Part shown: in pieces, positions 25,206 through 39,533 of the stretch | Layout: every line of letters begins with the position of its first letter | How positions within the stretch are numbered: position 1 is the stretch's first letter | Assembly: GCA_023630585.1 (NCBI GenBank) | Contig: CM042546.1 | Location: 9,304,810-9,368,809, forward strand | From: Cranoglanis bouderius | Lineage: Eukaryota > Chordata > Actinopteri > Siluriformes > Cranoglanididae | Reading direction: 5' to 3' | DNA length: 64,000 bases | The notes under the pieces: model-generated | Database searches by the model: none | Seen by the model: only the letters and a program-made list of their open reading frames with translations | Told to the model about the DNA's origin: nothing | Position numbers and translations under genes: made by a program

Positions 25206-25990
25206 ATTCACGATTCTGTCGGACCAAAGACTAAAACGAGTAAGAAAATTGAGGCAGGAGGGAAACACACCGTGTGCTGCAGTGTATATAGCAGTGTATA
25301 TATTTGTTGTCCTGTTTACTTTATATTCTGAAGCATGGCTCGGCTCACTTCCCTCCCGGGACCATAAAGCAGAGCAAACATTCCTCATCCCTGCTTTTAT
25401 TTAAGATGTAAAGTGCAGAGATGCCTAGCAAAAAAAAAAAAAAAAAGGCTTTCTTGAAGAAGAAAAAAAAAAAAAAAAAAAAACGCTCCCTGTTGTGATA
25501 AGCTTTGATGAAATATAGTTCAAGCCGAGAACACGTATTCGTCTATAAGTAATGGGACACAGCGAAGATCATCAATAACCCGAGTGGAAGAACTGCGCTC
25601 ACGCTGGGTCGTAAACGTTATTAAGCAGGTGACTCTCCGGACCGGAGAAATGCGTAAATAAATGAATGAATAAATAAACAAGCCGAAGCTCCAGCAGCAC
25701 TGCTCACACGTCTACCTGACACGTTAGTGAAACACGTATCAAACGCAGCGCGGCTCATGAACCCTGGTGGAATGCACGGGTTTGAGAGAGGGAGCTGGTA
25801 ATGCGAGTTAGCGCACACTCTGGAGGTTTCCGTATCCTCCAGTGGGACGTTTCTTTGAGGTGATGTGTAAATTTTTGATACCGTCTCCCCTCGAGTCAAA
25901 CAAATTATAGCAGATTCACACAGAGCGAGGCGGAGAGAGAGCACGCTCCCTGCCAGACCTTTGAGATCAACACATTCATTATTTAGCAAC

Positions 25991-26026
<36 letters not shown>

Positions 26027-26318
26027 CGTATATATATATATCACACAACAGCAGCAAAACCCAACACTAACTTTTTTTTTTTTTTTTACACGGTAAAATC
26101 TCTTAAATCAACAATTTAATGCTAATTAAATTAAGTATTCCATAATAACTCATTATTAATTACCGTATTCATTAACTGTTAATTAACTGTTAATTACTGT
26201 ATTATTAACTATTAACTTCTGAGAATAATACAGCAAAAATCTAGGTGGGGAAAAAAAGCCAAAGAGTCTCCAAAAAATCTCTCCTGATTTACACCTCCAC
26301 CTACAATAAACACCCTTG
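25206..26318. other. Gene-free sequence with (AC)n and AT palindromic tract
   Basis: It holds A18 and A20 runs at 25430-25484, (AC)14 followed by (TA)6 at 25996-26041, and a series of TTAATTAACTGTTAATTA-type palindromes at about 26150-26215. No coding sequence recognised. Confidence 0.45.
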
Positions 26319-26621
26319 ATGCAAAAGTATTGGCACCCTCCTACCTCCATCTATCGACGGAAAACCAGCAGCACCGAGCTATTCTTATTATTATTCTTAT
26401 TATTTGTGTGGTGGTGCATACGGGATATTTCCAGTATAGCAGTCACACCTACACGGAAGTGTGTGCACGTGTGTGGAGACGTGTACGGGCGTATCATGTA
26501 CATCTGAGTTGTGTTTTTTTTTTTTTTTTTTTTTTTTAAATTGACACTTAAATGAACTTTTCATTGTTGGATGAGGGGGTGGGAAAAGGGGTGGGGGGTG
26601 GGGTGCCAATACTTTGTGCAT
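26319..26621. mobile_element. Short Tc1/mariner-type inverted-repeat element
   Basis: The left end ATGCAAAAGTATTGGCACCC and right end GGGTGCCAATACTTTGTGCA T are inverted copies differing by a single inserted base. The TATTGGCACCC word is common in fish Tc1-type ends. The 300-base interior has no transposase. Target duplication is unclear. Confidence 0.72.
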
Positions 26622-26959
26622 ATCAACAAACTGTGACCCGTGTCTGGTAGGCGGACATGATAAATTGGCCACGTCGGAATAAATGACGTTATATGACTTG
26701 TGATAGATGAATTAGTCGGTAGATTTTTTTTTTGTTTTTGTGTTACGGTCAGGGCCGTGAAAATAAAAATAAACATAAAAATAAAATAAACGCTGTTAAA
26801 CGGTAAAAGACATTCAGAGTTCATGAGGCAGTGAATCTGAGTCTATAACAACAACTTTTAATTGTATCACATCATATTACTTAGGATATTACATTTTAAT
26901 TAGTATGCTTGCTGGCTAGCTAAACAGCTAGACTCGATAAAAAAGTCACAATACGGTTC

Positions 26960-27500
26960 CTGTAAACTTGTTCTCATTAGGGGTCCAAGCACCAAGTCTG
27001 TGCTTCATGGTTTCCTGCTTTAAACTGTTAAAAGGTTAAGTTAAAATATTTTAAGCTAAAAAGTTTATAGTTAAAAAAAAAAAAAAAAGTTAAAAGGTTG
27101 TAAATTAAAAGGTTAAAACAAACATTTTGTTCATTAGGGGTCCAAGCACCAAATCTATGCTTCATGGTTTCCTGCTTTAAACTGCTGAAAGTTTATATAA
27201 CAGGTTATACGTTAACAGTTAGATTATAACTGAAAGGTTAGATTTTAAAAGGCTATAAGTATAAAGGGTTAAGATATTGAATTTCATGTTTTCATTAGGG
27301 GTCCAAGCACCAATCTATGTTTCATAGTTTTAAAAGATTAAAAGGTAAAAAGTGAAAAATGTTAAACATGTTCTCATTAGGGGTCCAAGCACCAATGTAC
27401 GTTTCTAGTTTTGTTGCTTCAACCAGTGAAAGTTATTTATAAGCTAAAAAGCTTCTAAGTTAAAAGGTGTAGAATGTTCTCAAAAGGGGCCCAAGCACCA
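26960..27500 (+). repeat. Five-copy tandem repeat with CATTAGGGGTCCAAGCACC core
   Basis: The core starts near 26976, 27132, 27294, 27377 and 27484, followed in most copies by CTATGCTTCATGGTTTCCTG and an A/T-rich spacer of TTAAAAGGTTA words. Unit length varies from about 80 to 160, mostly in the spacer. Confidence 0.85.
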
Positions 27501-27933
27501 AGTGAAACTTTTACAGTGTTTTTTTTAGCTAGATAGTTTGCCTACTAGATATGTGTGTGTGTGTGTGTTTTATTTGTCCATTGAGACGGTAGATGTATCT
27601 AATAACCTGACAACTATGTAGACTTAGCCTCGGACACCTGAAATATCAGGAGTGTGTTGTGTGGATAGATGAAATGGGGGAAAAAGAGAAATAAAGGTGT
27701 GTGAAAAGGATATTCAGATATATTTCCATTTCTCAAACTCAAACCACTAAAAAGTGGATGCGTATTTAGTTTTCAGTAATGATGATGATTAGTGACGCGT
27801 TGTGTTGAAAACGCTGAAAGGATGCAGCAGGTCGTATTGCTTCAAGTAAGACTGGGCCTGATTTATTGAGCGGTCGCGTGGTCAGTTTGTTAAACAGCAT
27901 GACAGTTTATTTCTAATGGTCAGTCATAGATTT

Positions 27934-27970
<37 letters not shown>

Positions 27971-28712
27971 TAAATTGACTGGCAGAAGGGTCACTTTCAG
28001 GGGTCGACCATCAGCACTATTGAAAATGTCACTGAAATGAGACGGACAGTTTCTATTCAGTGGCACGGTGCGAAAGCGCAGGCTGCTCGTAGCCTTAAAG
28101 TCAAATTTAATTGCTGGAGTCCCACAAGTAAATAAAAAGGTGACATTTCATGCCTTGTCCGGGTCCCGAATGCTAAATCAGCCGCTGGCCTCAAATGTCA
28201 TGGTGGAATAATTTGAGCTGGAATTCCCGACTTAAAGTTTCCCTTTCGGCCCGAGAAAATCACAAAGGTCAAAGCGCGCGTTTGACTCCGTTCGTGTCAG
28301 CGGCTCGTGCGGCGAATTGAGCGATCACAAATAAACAGTCCGGAAGAACTTGTTGAAACACACAAACGAGGATTTAATCGGCTGAACATGAGGAAATGAG
28401 CATCGCTGAGCAGCTAGGATCGGGATAAGGACACGTGAGACTCCCTTTGGGCGGAGAGCTTCCTGATACTCCGCCACGATTACGAGCCGCTTTAGCAAAG
28501 CAGTAAATCCTCTCACAACAAACTCGTACACGCAGCGCACATTAGCTAGCTTTATAATCTCTCGGTGTTGTTTATATGTGGGCTCTTACACAGTCTGTGC
28601 TAGCCAAGTGTTAAATACGTGCTTCACGAGGCACTGAGAATGTCACGAGACACAATGAAAGATGATAAAAACAAACAAAAACAAATAAATCAAGTGAGAT
28701 AGATCGATGAAT

Positions 28713-28753
<41 letters not shown>

Positions 28754-28893
28754 TAAAGCGAACTGTACAAACAAACAAAATACAAACACATACCTGTACC
28801 ATACGGACCTCAATAAAACAAACCAAAAATATTTCTTTTGGGGAATGACCGCGAACCAAGTTAGCTAGCTCGGGTTTCTGGTTTCATTTGAGC
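27501..28893. other. Single-copy region, candidate non-coding element at 28000-28320
   Basis: (GA)15 at 27937-27967 and (AAT)12 at 28714-28750 flank repeat-free sequence. The 28040-28320 part carries words such as AAATTTAATTGCTGGAGTCC, TGCTAAATCAGCCGCTGG and AGGTCAAAG. No splice-flanked coding sequence. It may be regulatory. Confidence 0.4.
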
Positions 28894-29205
28894 AGTAAAA
28901 TAGATAAAGTAAAAATAAATGATGTAAAATAAAGTAAAAGTAAGTAAAAAATACATTAAAGTAATATAAAATAAAGTACAATTAAGTGAGGTAAAATAAA
29001 GTTAAAGCAAAAGCGAGTACAGTTACAAATAAAGTAAAAAGTAAACTTAAGTAAAGTAAAATAATGTAAAAGAAAATGGATGTAAAAGTAAAACAAAAAA
29101 TTAATTAACAAAGTAAAGTAAGAAAAGGTAAAGTAAAATTAAAGTAGACTAAAATTAGGTGAAGTAAAACTGAGTAATATGAAGTAAAATTAAGTTAAAA
29201 AAAAA
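28894..29205 (+). repeat. AAGTAAAAT-type degenerate simple repeat
   Basis: Irregular AAGTA, AAAATAAAGT and TAAAGTAAA words over 300 bases, A-rich on the plus strand. Confidence 0.85.
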
Positions 29206-29349
29206 AACAAAAGAAGTTACACAAGTCGAAATCATCTCAAGCGTTTGTTTAGAATGAACATCTCACCACGCAGCGAGTTTAATACACACTCAGACACTCG
29301 CTAAATTAGCCTCACTAGAGCTCTGTTAACATATTCCACTTAAGCGTTG

Positions 29350-29397
<48 letters not shown>

Positions 29398-29819
29398 TAA
29401 CAAACACATCCTTAATGCACTCTGATTGCTGCATGATGCTGCGCTTTGGGGATAATTAGGCAGGAAATGGCCGCCTCGGGGACGGCCGGACCGCAGCGGG
29501 ACGTGGTGTTAGCGCAGGTCAGCGACGTCGAGCTTCACTCGATGGGATAATTACTTACGCACAGCTTGGTTTAAGGCTGCTGATTGCGGAGACGCTGTAG
29601 ATTCAGCAAATGAGTTGAGAACTAGTTAATTAGGTAGAACGATCTTTTCAGCAGGCGAGAGAGAGAGAGAGAGAGAGAGAAAGAACAATAATGCGCATCA
29701 TAACGGCTAACGTTCTCAATACCCCACGATGGCTAGAAAGCAGCTACTGGACTTCTGATCTGTCTTAATGATTGGACTGGATTTGTATCTGAGGAATAAA
29801 AACAGCTGTTATAGTAAAA
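29206..29819. other. Gene-free sequence with (TG)n and GA tracts
   Basis: (TG)21 lies at 29352-29394 and (GA)n at about 29658-29682. The block between (GGATAATTAGGCAGGAAATG and nearby GC-rich text) is repeat-free and may be regulatory. Confidence 0.4.
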
Positions 29820-30405
29820 CGATCCATGATGGGGCGGTGTGATGAAGCGGAGTCACTGCTAACCAGCTAGCTTTAACTTAGCATCAACATTCGTATCAGC
29901 AGCTAGCCGAGTTCATTATCGCCAACAAGCTAGCTAAACGATTTTATTGTGTGGCTAATTTTTTACAGTTACATTTAACCTTCGCAAAACAAGTTCTCAG
30001 TTACGTTTTAGCGGCGATAAACACTCCATCTCTCACCGGCCTCTCTTTGTTTCTCTCTCTCTAGAAGTTCGGAAGACAAAAAAAAACAAAAAAAAACAAA
30101 AAAAAAACCCACCACAGCTTGTTGATTTTTGTTAGCGTAAACACCTCTGTCCTGAAGATGTCAGAGAAAGTTACAGCTTTACCGCTGACTGTCGCCGGAG
30201 ACTCCTTCCGTAAACGTCTCCTAACAGAACATTTCACCACGTTAAAAAAAAAAAAAAAAAAAAATAGCAACAGCTCGTTCACATGGGCTTGAACGGGGTT
30301 GTTCAAGCCCATGTGAACGAGCTGTTGCTATGGAAACCGTAACGTACTAGAACGAGCGCATTAATGTAAACTTTCTGACGAATCAGAATCGACATATTCA
30401 TTCAG
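29820..30405 (+). repeat. Dispersed family D1, copy 1 (plus orientation)
   Basis: Blocks in order: GTGTGATGAAGCGGAGTCAC, the CTCAGTTACGTTTTAGCGGC block, GGAGACTCCTTCCGTAAACG, and GAGCTGTTGCTATGGAAACC followed by ACGAATCAGAATCG. The same block order recurs at 36300, 40040, 48765, 57390 and 59925. No coding capacity. It is probably a non-autonomous transposable element, but its true ends were not defined. This copy contains the perfect hairpin. Confidence 0.7.
30264..30331. other. Perfect 31-bp inverted repeat (hairpin, 6-base loop)
   Basis: Bases 30264-30294 are the exact reverse complement of 30301-30331, with loop GGGGTT. The right arm is the family D1 consensus text; the left arm is an inverted duplicate of it. 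An A21 run lies just to the left. Confidence 0.97.
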
Positions 30406-30477
30406 ACAGTAAAATAAACGTACGCTCTTAACGACCTCGGTAACGAACGATGGAATCTCACACGAGGACTTTGTATT

Positions 30478-30478
30478 G

Positions 30479-30515
<37 letters not shown>

Positions 30516-30522
30516 ATATATA
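30478..30522 (+). repeat. (TA)n microsatellite between two inverted D1 copies
   Basis: An AT dinucleotide run with a TTTATA interruption. Confidence 0.9.
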
Positions 30523-30544
30523 AAAAAAAACTGTTCAATGAGAC

Positions 30545-30752
30545 GTTTTTAATATGGAGCATAGTAAGAAGTCTCCAGTGTCAGCACTTTGTAATCTTCA
30601 GGACAGAGGAGTTTACGCTTCTTTGTGGTTTCTTGGGAACAAAAACAATAAGAAAAGAGAGGCAGGTGAGGGAACGAGTGTTTATAGCTGCTGTAACGTA
30701 CGTGAGAACAGGAACTTGTTTAGTGGACGTTCCACAACATTAAATGGAACAA

Positions 30753-30797
<45 letters not shown>

Positions 30798-30915
30798 TGT
30801 TGGCGAATAGCTGTGGTGTAAGAGGAATAAATAACACTTGGAGACGTGCCGTTATAGGAATATAATCCATTTTGGAGTGGAAACAGCGACTCCACTTCAT
30901 CACGTTGACCCCAAA
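30545..30915 (-). repeat. Dispersed family D1, copy 2 (minus orientation)
   Basis: The reversed blocks GTCTCCAGTGTCAGCACTTT, GGCAGGTGAGGGAACGAGTG, TAGCTGCTGTAACGTACGTG AGAACAGGAAC and GCTGTGGTGTAAGAGGAATA appear in the reverse of copy 1 order, ending at GCGACTCCACTTCATCA. It faces copy 1 across a (TA)n tract and contains (AAT)15 at 30754-30798. Confidence 0.75.
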
Positions 30916-31860
30916 TGTAGTGTTGCATTTAAATAAATAAATAAATTTTAAAAAAATCCCCAGTCATGTTCAATACTTTATTGGGTTAATAAATTCAAAT
31001 AAAAAAAAAAATCTATACTTATTTTTCATATTTTTTTTCATATTTTTGTACTTTAATGTTACATTTAATATACGTTTTTTAAAATCCTAGTGTTATTTTT
31101 AATATAAATCTTAAATGAGAGAAAAAAAACCCCGTCAATTTTCATATTTTAAAATTCCATCGATTACGTCCAAAATTTAACATCAAATCAGCTGCTTCCA
31201 ATCAGTTTGTAATATATTTTTTAAAAATCATCTTGCGATAATGATATCTAGCGACTGTTACGGTTGCTCGTGGGCGTGGCCTGTCCGGTCGTCTGAGAAA
31301 CCAGTAGTAGCTTGTGATTTCTCCGCACAATCATTCGTTAAGGTTTGTTTTGACTGAAGGAGGTTTTACGAGGACGTTTTCACCCAGCAAAACAAAGTAA
31401 AATGATCAGTTTTGCTCCGATTCGGTGTGAAAACGCTGTAATGTCCAGAACACAACATGACCACTATATTTAAACATCGTAAATTCTGATGTTTCTTTGC
31501 TTAGTAAAACAATTACAGCAGATTTTATCCTCTCCTCCTCCATCCATCCGTATCAGCTGGATTTAGTTTTCCCGCTTGGATGTCCTCTTCCTCTTGAGCC
31601 GTAATGCCGCCTTTTCTTCAGTCACGCCCGGGTTAATTTGCTCCGTGCAGTCGCCACATGCGTGGTGAAGAACACAAAGTGAAAAAAACGTCAGAGCGAA
31701 AGGAATGTGGAGAAGGTTGAGGAATAAACATTAACCACGCCGATTAATCTCCACCGGGCCGGGCCTGCAGGGGAGTCCGGTCACCATGGCGACGTTTTCT
31801 AAAGGCAGGATGGACTGACCTGACCTGAGATCATCAGCAAGAGGTACTTGCCTCAGTGTA

Positions 31861-31909
<49 letters not shown>

Positions 31910-33860
31910 GAGACTCATAAATCTGCTCTAAATGGGACGAGGGATAATCGGCGCTTGATCCAAAATGGCTTTCAGTACCTATAACTCAGAATCACATGAG
32001 ATCAAAACTGACACTCGTGTCCTTCAGAATATATATATATATATATATATTTATCTATACTTTTTCCTGCCTCATGACTTTTGGAGTATCACAGTAAAAT
32101 GGTGGGCGGGACAAAAAAAACTATAACAACCAATCATCTTGCTATGTTTCCCTACTACATTGTTAAGCAAAAAATGTCTCGACATTTGAGTCTCCGCCTC
32201 CGTTACCGACCGGACGTACAGATTCGAATAAACATGGATGCATTAATGGGACGGAATCTTCGTCGTCCTCCACAAAAAAAAAAAACAAAAAAAACAAACA
32301 AGCGTCACATCTTATTAGAGAAATGTAACACTGATTCGATGAGAGCTAGCAAAGAAAAGTGGGCGGGGCAAGTGGGATTTTTTTCTCCATAATAGTATTG
32401 TGGGCGGAACTGAAATATAATAAGCAATTATTTCGTCATGTTTCACAAAACAAAGAAAGTTGCACTCTTATTGGCGAAGATAAAATCGGATCTCCACACT
32501 GCTCTGAGAGTCATCGATGATTCATATCGGGATTCTCCATTCCCAGAATCCACAAAAGGTTCTTCAACGTTGCCAGATGGAGGAAACACGAGGTGTAGAC
32601 GACGCCAGATCGATTCATCAAAATCAAACGGGACCTAACGCTCAAACGAGTATCGCAGGGTCAGAGTTCACGGACGTGGATCTCCCTCCGTCGAAATCAA
32701 ACGGCGGGTTCCCGGCGGCGGCCATGTTGCGATCGCTGGTCATTGATCTTGGACGGTTCGAGAGGAGCTCTTCATGCTGCCGAGGAGAAGAGACGAGAAC
32801 TCCGTGTTCCACTTCAGAGAAGAGGTTTTGCAGGAAGGGCGGCTTCTCCGCAACCTCTCATTACCGATTCCAGGAGGTTTCTGAGATCTTCTCTTCGAGG
32901 AGCAGGAGGAGACAGGAGCTGAGTGCAGGCTTCCGTGAAAGAGATCAAAAGGAACAGAGATGCATATCTGAAAATAAAAATGTGTTCTTGCTTTCACAGG
33001 AAAAAAAAAACATGTTCAGAGGAGCTTTCAGAAGCATGGAGAGATCGTACAGATCTTAAAAGTCGTTGTTTGATATCAGAAGCTGGAAGAAACACACCGT
33101 TCCTGCTGCATGTTTACTCAGAAACCAAATCAAAATAATCGAAATATTCAGAGCTTTCATGGAGATCTGGTGGCTCCTATTCCTCTGAAGCGATCAGGCG
33201 TTCATCTGCATTTCTATACATCCCAAAGACTCGGTGTGGCTCAGAGGCCGATGTGCTGCTTTTTTTTTTGCTTTAGCGTTTTCCAAAGGCGCTTTTCTCA
33301 ACAAACTGCAAACAAAAATTTCCATATACGTGTGGGTGGGGCCTGGTTGTGAGTTAAACTAAACTGTCACTTGTTTATGAGTGTAAAAGCTTTGGTGCTG
33401 AACTCAGAGCTGATTTTACATCGTAATTGAACACCCACGATCAATTACTTCAACCTCCATCCTCAAACCTCGAGCGGTCACTAACAGCACGTCTCAAGAC
33501 AAACACAACGGAATTGGCTCTTGCTTTCGGATGAAGATGTGTTCGTTAATTTAAGTTTACATATCGCGACATTTCCAGCCTTTTACCCCGTAAGAGAATC
33601 CAGCTTCCTCGCTTTGATGTGTGTTTTTTTTCCCTTCTCTGCGCTATTAATTGACATTATATGCTAACCGAGCGAGCGGCAGGGAAACGAGGGACAGGAG
33701 AACGCGAAAGTGTTGCGAGGGTAGCTCGGAGGTGACAGCGAGAAGCAGGCTGTTATCATGGTAATGTGCCTGCGCTGCACTGCTGCAACACGTCTTTACA
33801 ATGTCAGGGAGAAGACGCCGTGATCGAGGCCTGTGACAGTGCGCACAGAACCATTAGCCC
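30916..33860. other. Gene-free region with (AAT)n and (TA)n tracts
   Basis: (AAT)16 at 31860-31909 and (TA)n at 32027-32050. Two similar GTGGGCGGG-led stretches lie at 32100-32180 and 32358-32440. A 180-codon plus frame at 32517-33059 is CpG-rich but unrecognised and has no Kozak, splice or family support. Confidence 0.4.
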
Positions 33861-34445
33861 GTCTCAAACTGACATCTCGCCATCTTGTTATTGCGAACTG
33901 ATGCAATGAGAATGCAAGTCCGCCGCTCCCGTGTCGCTCTCGCAGCTCTCATTGTGGCGCTAATCAGCGGTAGGGGACCTCGTCTCGCTCGGTGGGGGGT
34001 CTCCGAGGGGTTCGCGGCTTCTCCGAGACGAGAACCCCAGGTTTAATCAAAGAGCAAGCCGCATAGGATCACGGTCCCCCTGGCAGCCGTATGGTATCCG
34101 TCTCAGAGAGCGGTTGTTTTATTGTACAACCGAGTGATTACCTCCATCCATTTGGAGGATGGATTACACGCAGAAGCAGAGCAAGAGTTGTACAACAGCC
34201 GAGCCAAATCACACGACCCCCGAGTGTCTCCTTGGAGACGGATGTTTCTGGAAGCTCATTCATCGTACACGCTTGTAAACTCAGGGGAAGGCGACTGTCA
34301 CGGAAAAGGGCGCCGCAGGTTGGGGAAGCGAGACGGGAGGAAGCAGGGGGCCTCTTCCTTTCTCGAGCCGGTCTAAAGATATGCTCATTAAGGGTGTGAG
34401 AGAGCAGGGACTGACAGGAATCGAGAGCAAGTCCTGACAAGTCTC
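33861..34445. promoter_or_regulatory. Candidate conserved non-coding element
   Basis: A repeat-free, balanced-composition block with dense regulatory words: CTTGTTATTGCGAACTGATG, CTCATTGTGGCGCTAATCAG (SOX-like ATTGT beside a homeobox-like TAAT), and paired TTGTACAAC palindromes at about 34121 and 34189. Open frames in it are unrecognised. Conservation was not tested. Confidence 0.35.
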
Positions 34446-36299
34446 ACTGTCTATAAAAAGGTTAGAGGACTCAAAAGCAATCTCTCACCTCTCCTTCGCT
34501 TCAATTTGGCGCATGCTGGCCCGCGTAGCTGCCCGTCAGTATTCTCGTCTCGCAGAGCAAAACAGCGCTAAGGTGCATTCGTGGTGTTGAACATAAATGG
34601 GGTCTGGTAAGCATGGGAATATTTAACGCTCGATCCTGTATCTTGATGTGTTTCCTGTTGAGACTGTGTGCTGAAGTGACTGATTTCATCTAAACAAACC
34701 TGACTGTAGTGTAGCAAAGCTAGCTAAATGTGCAGAACAGTGAAGAGTGTTATTTTATTATTATTATTATTATTTTTTAAAAAGGTTACGTCGTACATAC
34801 ACGCTCGAGGTGAGGTCGAGCGTCGGCGGCGCCGACGGTGACGGAGAGCCGACGCTGTACATCCCCAAGATTCCTCAAGAGTCACCAAACCTCCAGCTCA
34901 CATAAATAAACAAATAAATAAAAAGTGTGCGTGTGCAGAATGAGAGCCTAAAACATGCCGATGAACCTTGTGTACTGTTAATGATCTGCTTCTGTAGAGC
35001 AAGACACGCCCCCGGGGGGCGGAGTATATACATTCCTAGTACAGGATGAGTCATGAAACCAATGTTAAATCATTTTCCTGTAAGTGATGAGCCATAAAAT
35101 GAAAACTAGAATACCTCCAAAACAGATTTTTTGGTATTTCTTCTAGGTGTAACGCTAAGGGACAAAAAAGATCGGAAACACCGATTCTGATTTAACAAGA
35201 TGATTAGAATATAAATGACGTTGATGATGATGATGATGATGTTTGCGAATACTCGTACATGACAACTGATTTAGACCAAAATGTGGTTTTTTTTATGCCT
35301 ATAATAAAGTTCTGCTTTCAGAAATACTCGACATATTTCACTAAAATGATGCGGAGATGCTTCCGTTTCCTGTTTACGAGTCGGTGTAACAGTCGATCTG
35401 CGTAAAAACATCTCGAACCTCGCTAGCTAAGTGCCACTCCCTCACGATTTGATCGTGAACGGGACGAAATGGACATGAGCGTGAATAATCCAGTTTGTAA
35501 TCGGACTGTAATCAGAAAACTGATCCAACGGAAACAGAAGCTGCCGTAGATACTTAGATAATCCTTTAAAGATCGGCAGTGATGATGTTTTTCCAGCAGG
35601 TTCTAAATGTAGAGGTGGGCGTGGCATCTTTCAGTGGGATTTAAATTAAATCTTTAAATGATTTTTCCCCCCTTTTCTCTTTAAAATGGTAGAACTTTAC
35701 AGAATATGTCAAACTTTCACTCGTATATGTAACAGCAGCGCATGGATGTTGTTTTTTATTTTTTAAAGAAAATAGTTTTACGGATTAACGCGTAAGGATC
35801 TTGCACCTGTTTGTTGATTCTCTCTCCATATTTGCTTGCGTTTCATTAATTTCCCTGATAGTAAACCTCATGGAACGCGAGCCAGGCCTCGACATCTGCG
35901 ATCTGAAAACCTTGTGGCTTTTTTTTTTTTTTTTTTTTTAACATTTATTTATTTATTTTTACCTCATCCGAAAGAATAATGGCTGGAGGTCGTTTGCTCG
36001 GGGACGTTTGTCTAAGCGCAGAGTTCATATGAAAAGAAAATGAGGACTACTTTTGTTATCAAACTGCCTATGCAAAAACGCAACGTCGACTCTCGGGCTT
36101 GTCGCAGGCTTCAGACACGCAAATGGCAAATCTATTCAAAACAACTTTTGCAGAACTGCTAATGCGGAGCGAAACGTGTATGGACCGTGACACGACGACG
36201 TCATCGCAGTGGCTACACGGTGAAACGTTTGGCATGGCAACAATTGGGGGGGGGGGGGAGAACAACAACAACAACAACAATGCAAATGGTGGGATAATT
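34446..36299. other. Gene-free region
   Basis: Includes an (ATT)6 tract near 34753, a small CpG-rich dyad CGTCGGCGGCGCCGACG at about 34821-34837, (GAT)7 at about 35222, T23 at about 35918 and G13 at 36246-36258. No gene recognised. Confidence 0.4.
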
Positions 36300-36600
36300 A
36301 GCTTCAGCTTTCTGTTTTATCTGAACGAGCTTGTTGTTTTTTTGTTATTGAGAAAACCGCAAAGAAGCGTTAAAAAAATCCTCCGTCCTGAACAAGTTAC
36401 AGCTTGACCTCTGACACTGGAGACTCCTTCCATCAATGTTAAATAAATAAACAAGCCCTTACAGAAAGAAAAGCATTTATGTAATGGTGGAGGAGTGAAT
36501 GAGCTGTTACTATGGAAACGATACCGACATATTAAGACAAGCGCGTTAATATAAACCTGGGATTTGCAGGAAATTAATCAGCACTGTTCTTGAATAATGA
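36300..36600 (+). repeat. Dispersed family D1, copy 3 (plus orientation)
   Basis: It carries GACACTGGAGACTCCTTCCA, GAATGAGCTGTTACTATGGA AACGATA and GCGTTAATATAAACCTGGGA in consensus order. Confidence 0.75.
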
Positions 36601-37199
36601 TTATTCTTGTGAACTCCTGGCCTCCTTCCAATCATCTGTGAACTCCATATCCTCTGTTTGGGCTCCGTCATCAGTAAACAGCGTTACGCGTTTCTGCTGA
36701 TGAGGCTCGTTCCTCCCTCCCCCCCCCCCAGTAAAACCTGGCTCGGAGAGATACGGACCCTCGGCTGAGGAAGGAGCCACGTTTCTCTCAGAAGTGGGAC
36801 TTGGAGCCTTATCTGAGGAACACTAGAGGAGGAGGAGGAGGAGGAGGCGGCTGCTTAGCGTCCTGAGCTCTGGAGAATGTCCTGGCTGGAAATCAAACGG
36901 CGAGGCCGTGACTAACCTGATTAGGCATGTCAGGGGGGGCAGGAGTCGGAGCCCGTCCTGGATCAAGTGAGTGTCGAAAGAGAGAGGGAGATTATCCAGC
37001 CTTATTAGATGAGCAGGGACGGGAGGAGGAGGAGGAGGAGGAGGAGGTGCAAAAGAACAATCTTGTTTTTGATACCACCTGGTACAGCGAGGAAAGCTCA
37101 GAGTCAGTGATCTGACACCACGGCAGAATCCCGTCCAACCGAGTGAGGCGGGTCTAATGCCAAGTGTCTAAAGTGGCACAACTCGTGGTCCAGAAATGT
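36601..37199. other. Gene-free region with GGA-rich tracts
   Basis: A C11 run near 36719 and two (GGA)n tracts at about 36824-36848 and 37021-37047. No gene recognised. Confidence 0.4.
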
Positions 37200-37435
37200 T
37201 TAACATTGATGTAAGGAGTCTACAGCGTCAGCGCTCTGGAACAGTCAGAGGTAAAGCCGTAAGGACGGAGCTGTTCACGCTTTGCGGTTTCTCTCGGTAA
37301 CAAAAAAGACGACAAGCTGCACTTTTTTTCCCGTCTTATTAAATTGAAGAGAGAGAGAGAAGAGACAGGCTGGTGAGGGAAAGAGTGTTTATCGCTGCTA
37401 CGTGACAACAGGAACTAACTTGTTTCACCGACGTG
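37200..37435 (-). repeat. Dispersed family D1, copy 4 (minus orientation)
   Basis: AGGAGTCTACAGCGTCAGCG, GACAGGCTGGTGAGGGAAAG and GTGTTTATCGCTGCTACGTG follow the reverse block order. With copy 3 it forms a second inverted pair. Confidence 0.72.
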
Positions 37436-37633
37436 ACTTGTATCTTCACGTAATTTGAAATAAATAAATAAATAAATAAAAATTAGCAATGACCAAAAAC
37501 TCTGGAAGCAGCTGATTTGGGGGAAAAAATGCGTATTGAACCTTTAAAGTGTCAAAATATATTTTTTTTTATTTATTAGTGTATTTTTTTTTATCCCTTT
37601 AAAATAAATTCTTTGTAGAAATGTTTTCATGTG

Positions 37634-37638
37634 TATAA

Positions 37639-37729
<91 letters not shown>

Positions 37730-37731
37730 TT
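37634..37731 (+). repeat. (TA)n microsatellite followed by T20
   Basis: About 80 bases of AT dinucleotides run directly into a T homopolymer. Confidence 0.95.

Positions 37732-39533
<1,802 letters not shown>

Noticed and set aside
26960..27500. CRISPR-like array
   Set aside because: Repeats are imperfect, spacers are A/T-rich relics of the same unit, and the genome is vertebrate.
32517..33059. 180-codon plus frame as a gene
   Set aside because: No recognised domain, no splice structure, and composition like nearby CpG-rich intergenic DNA.
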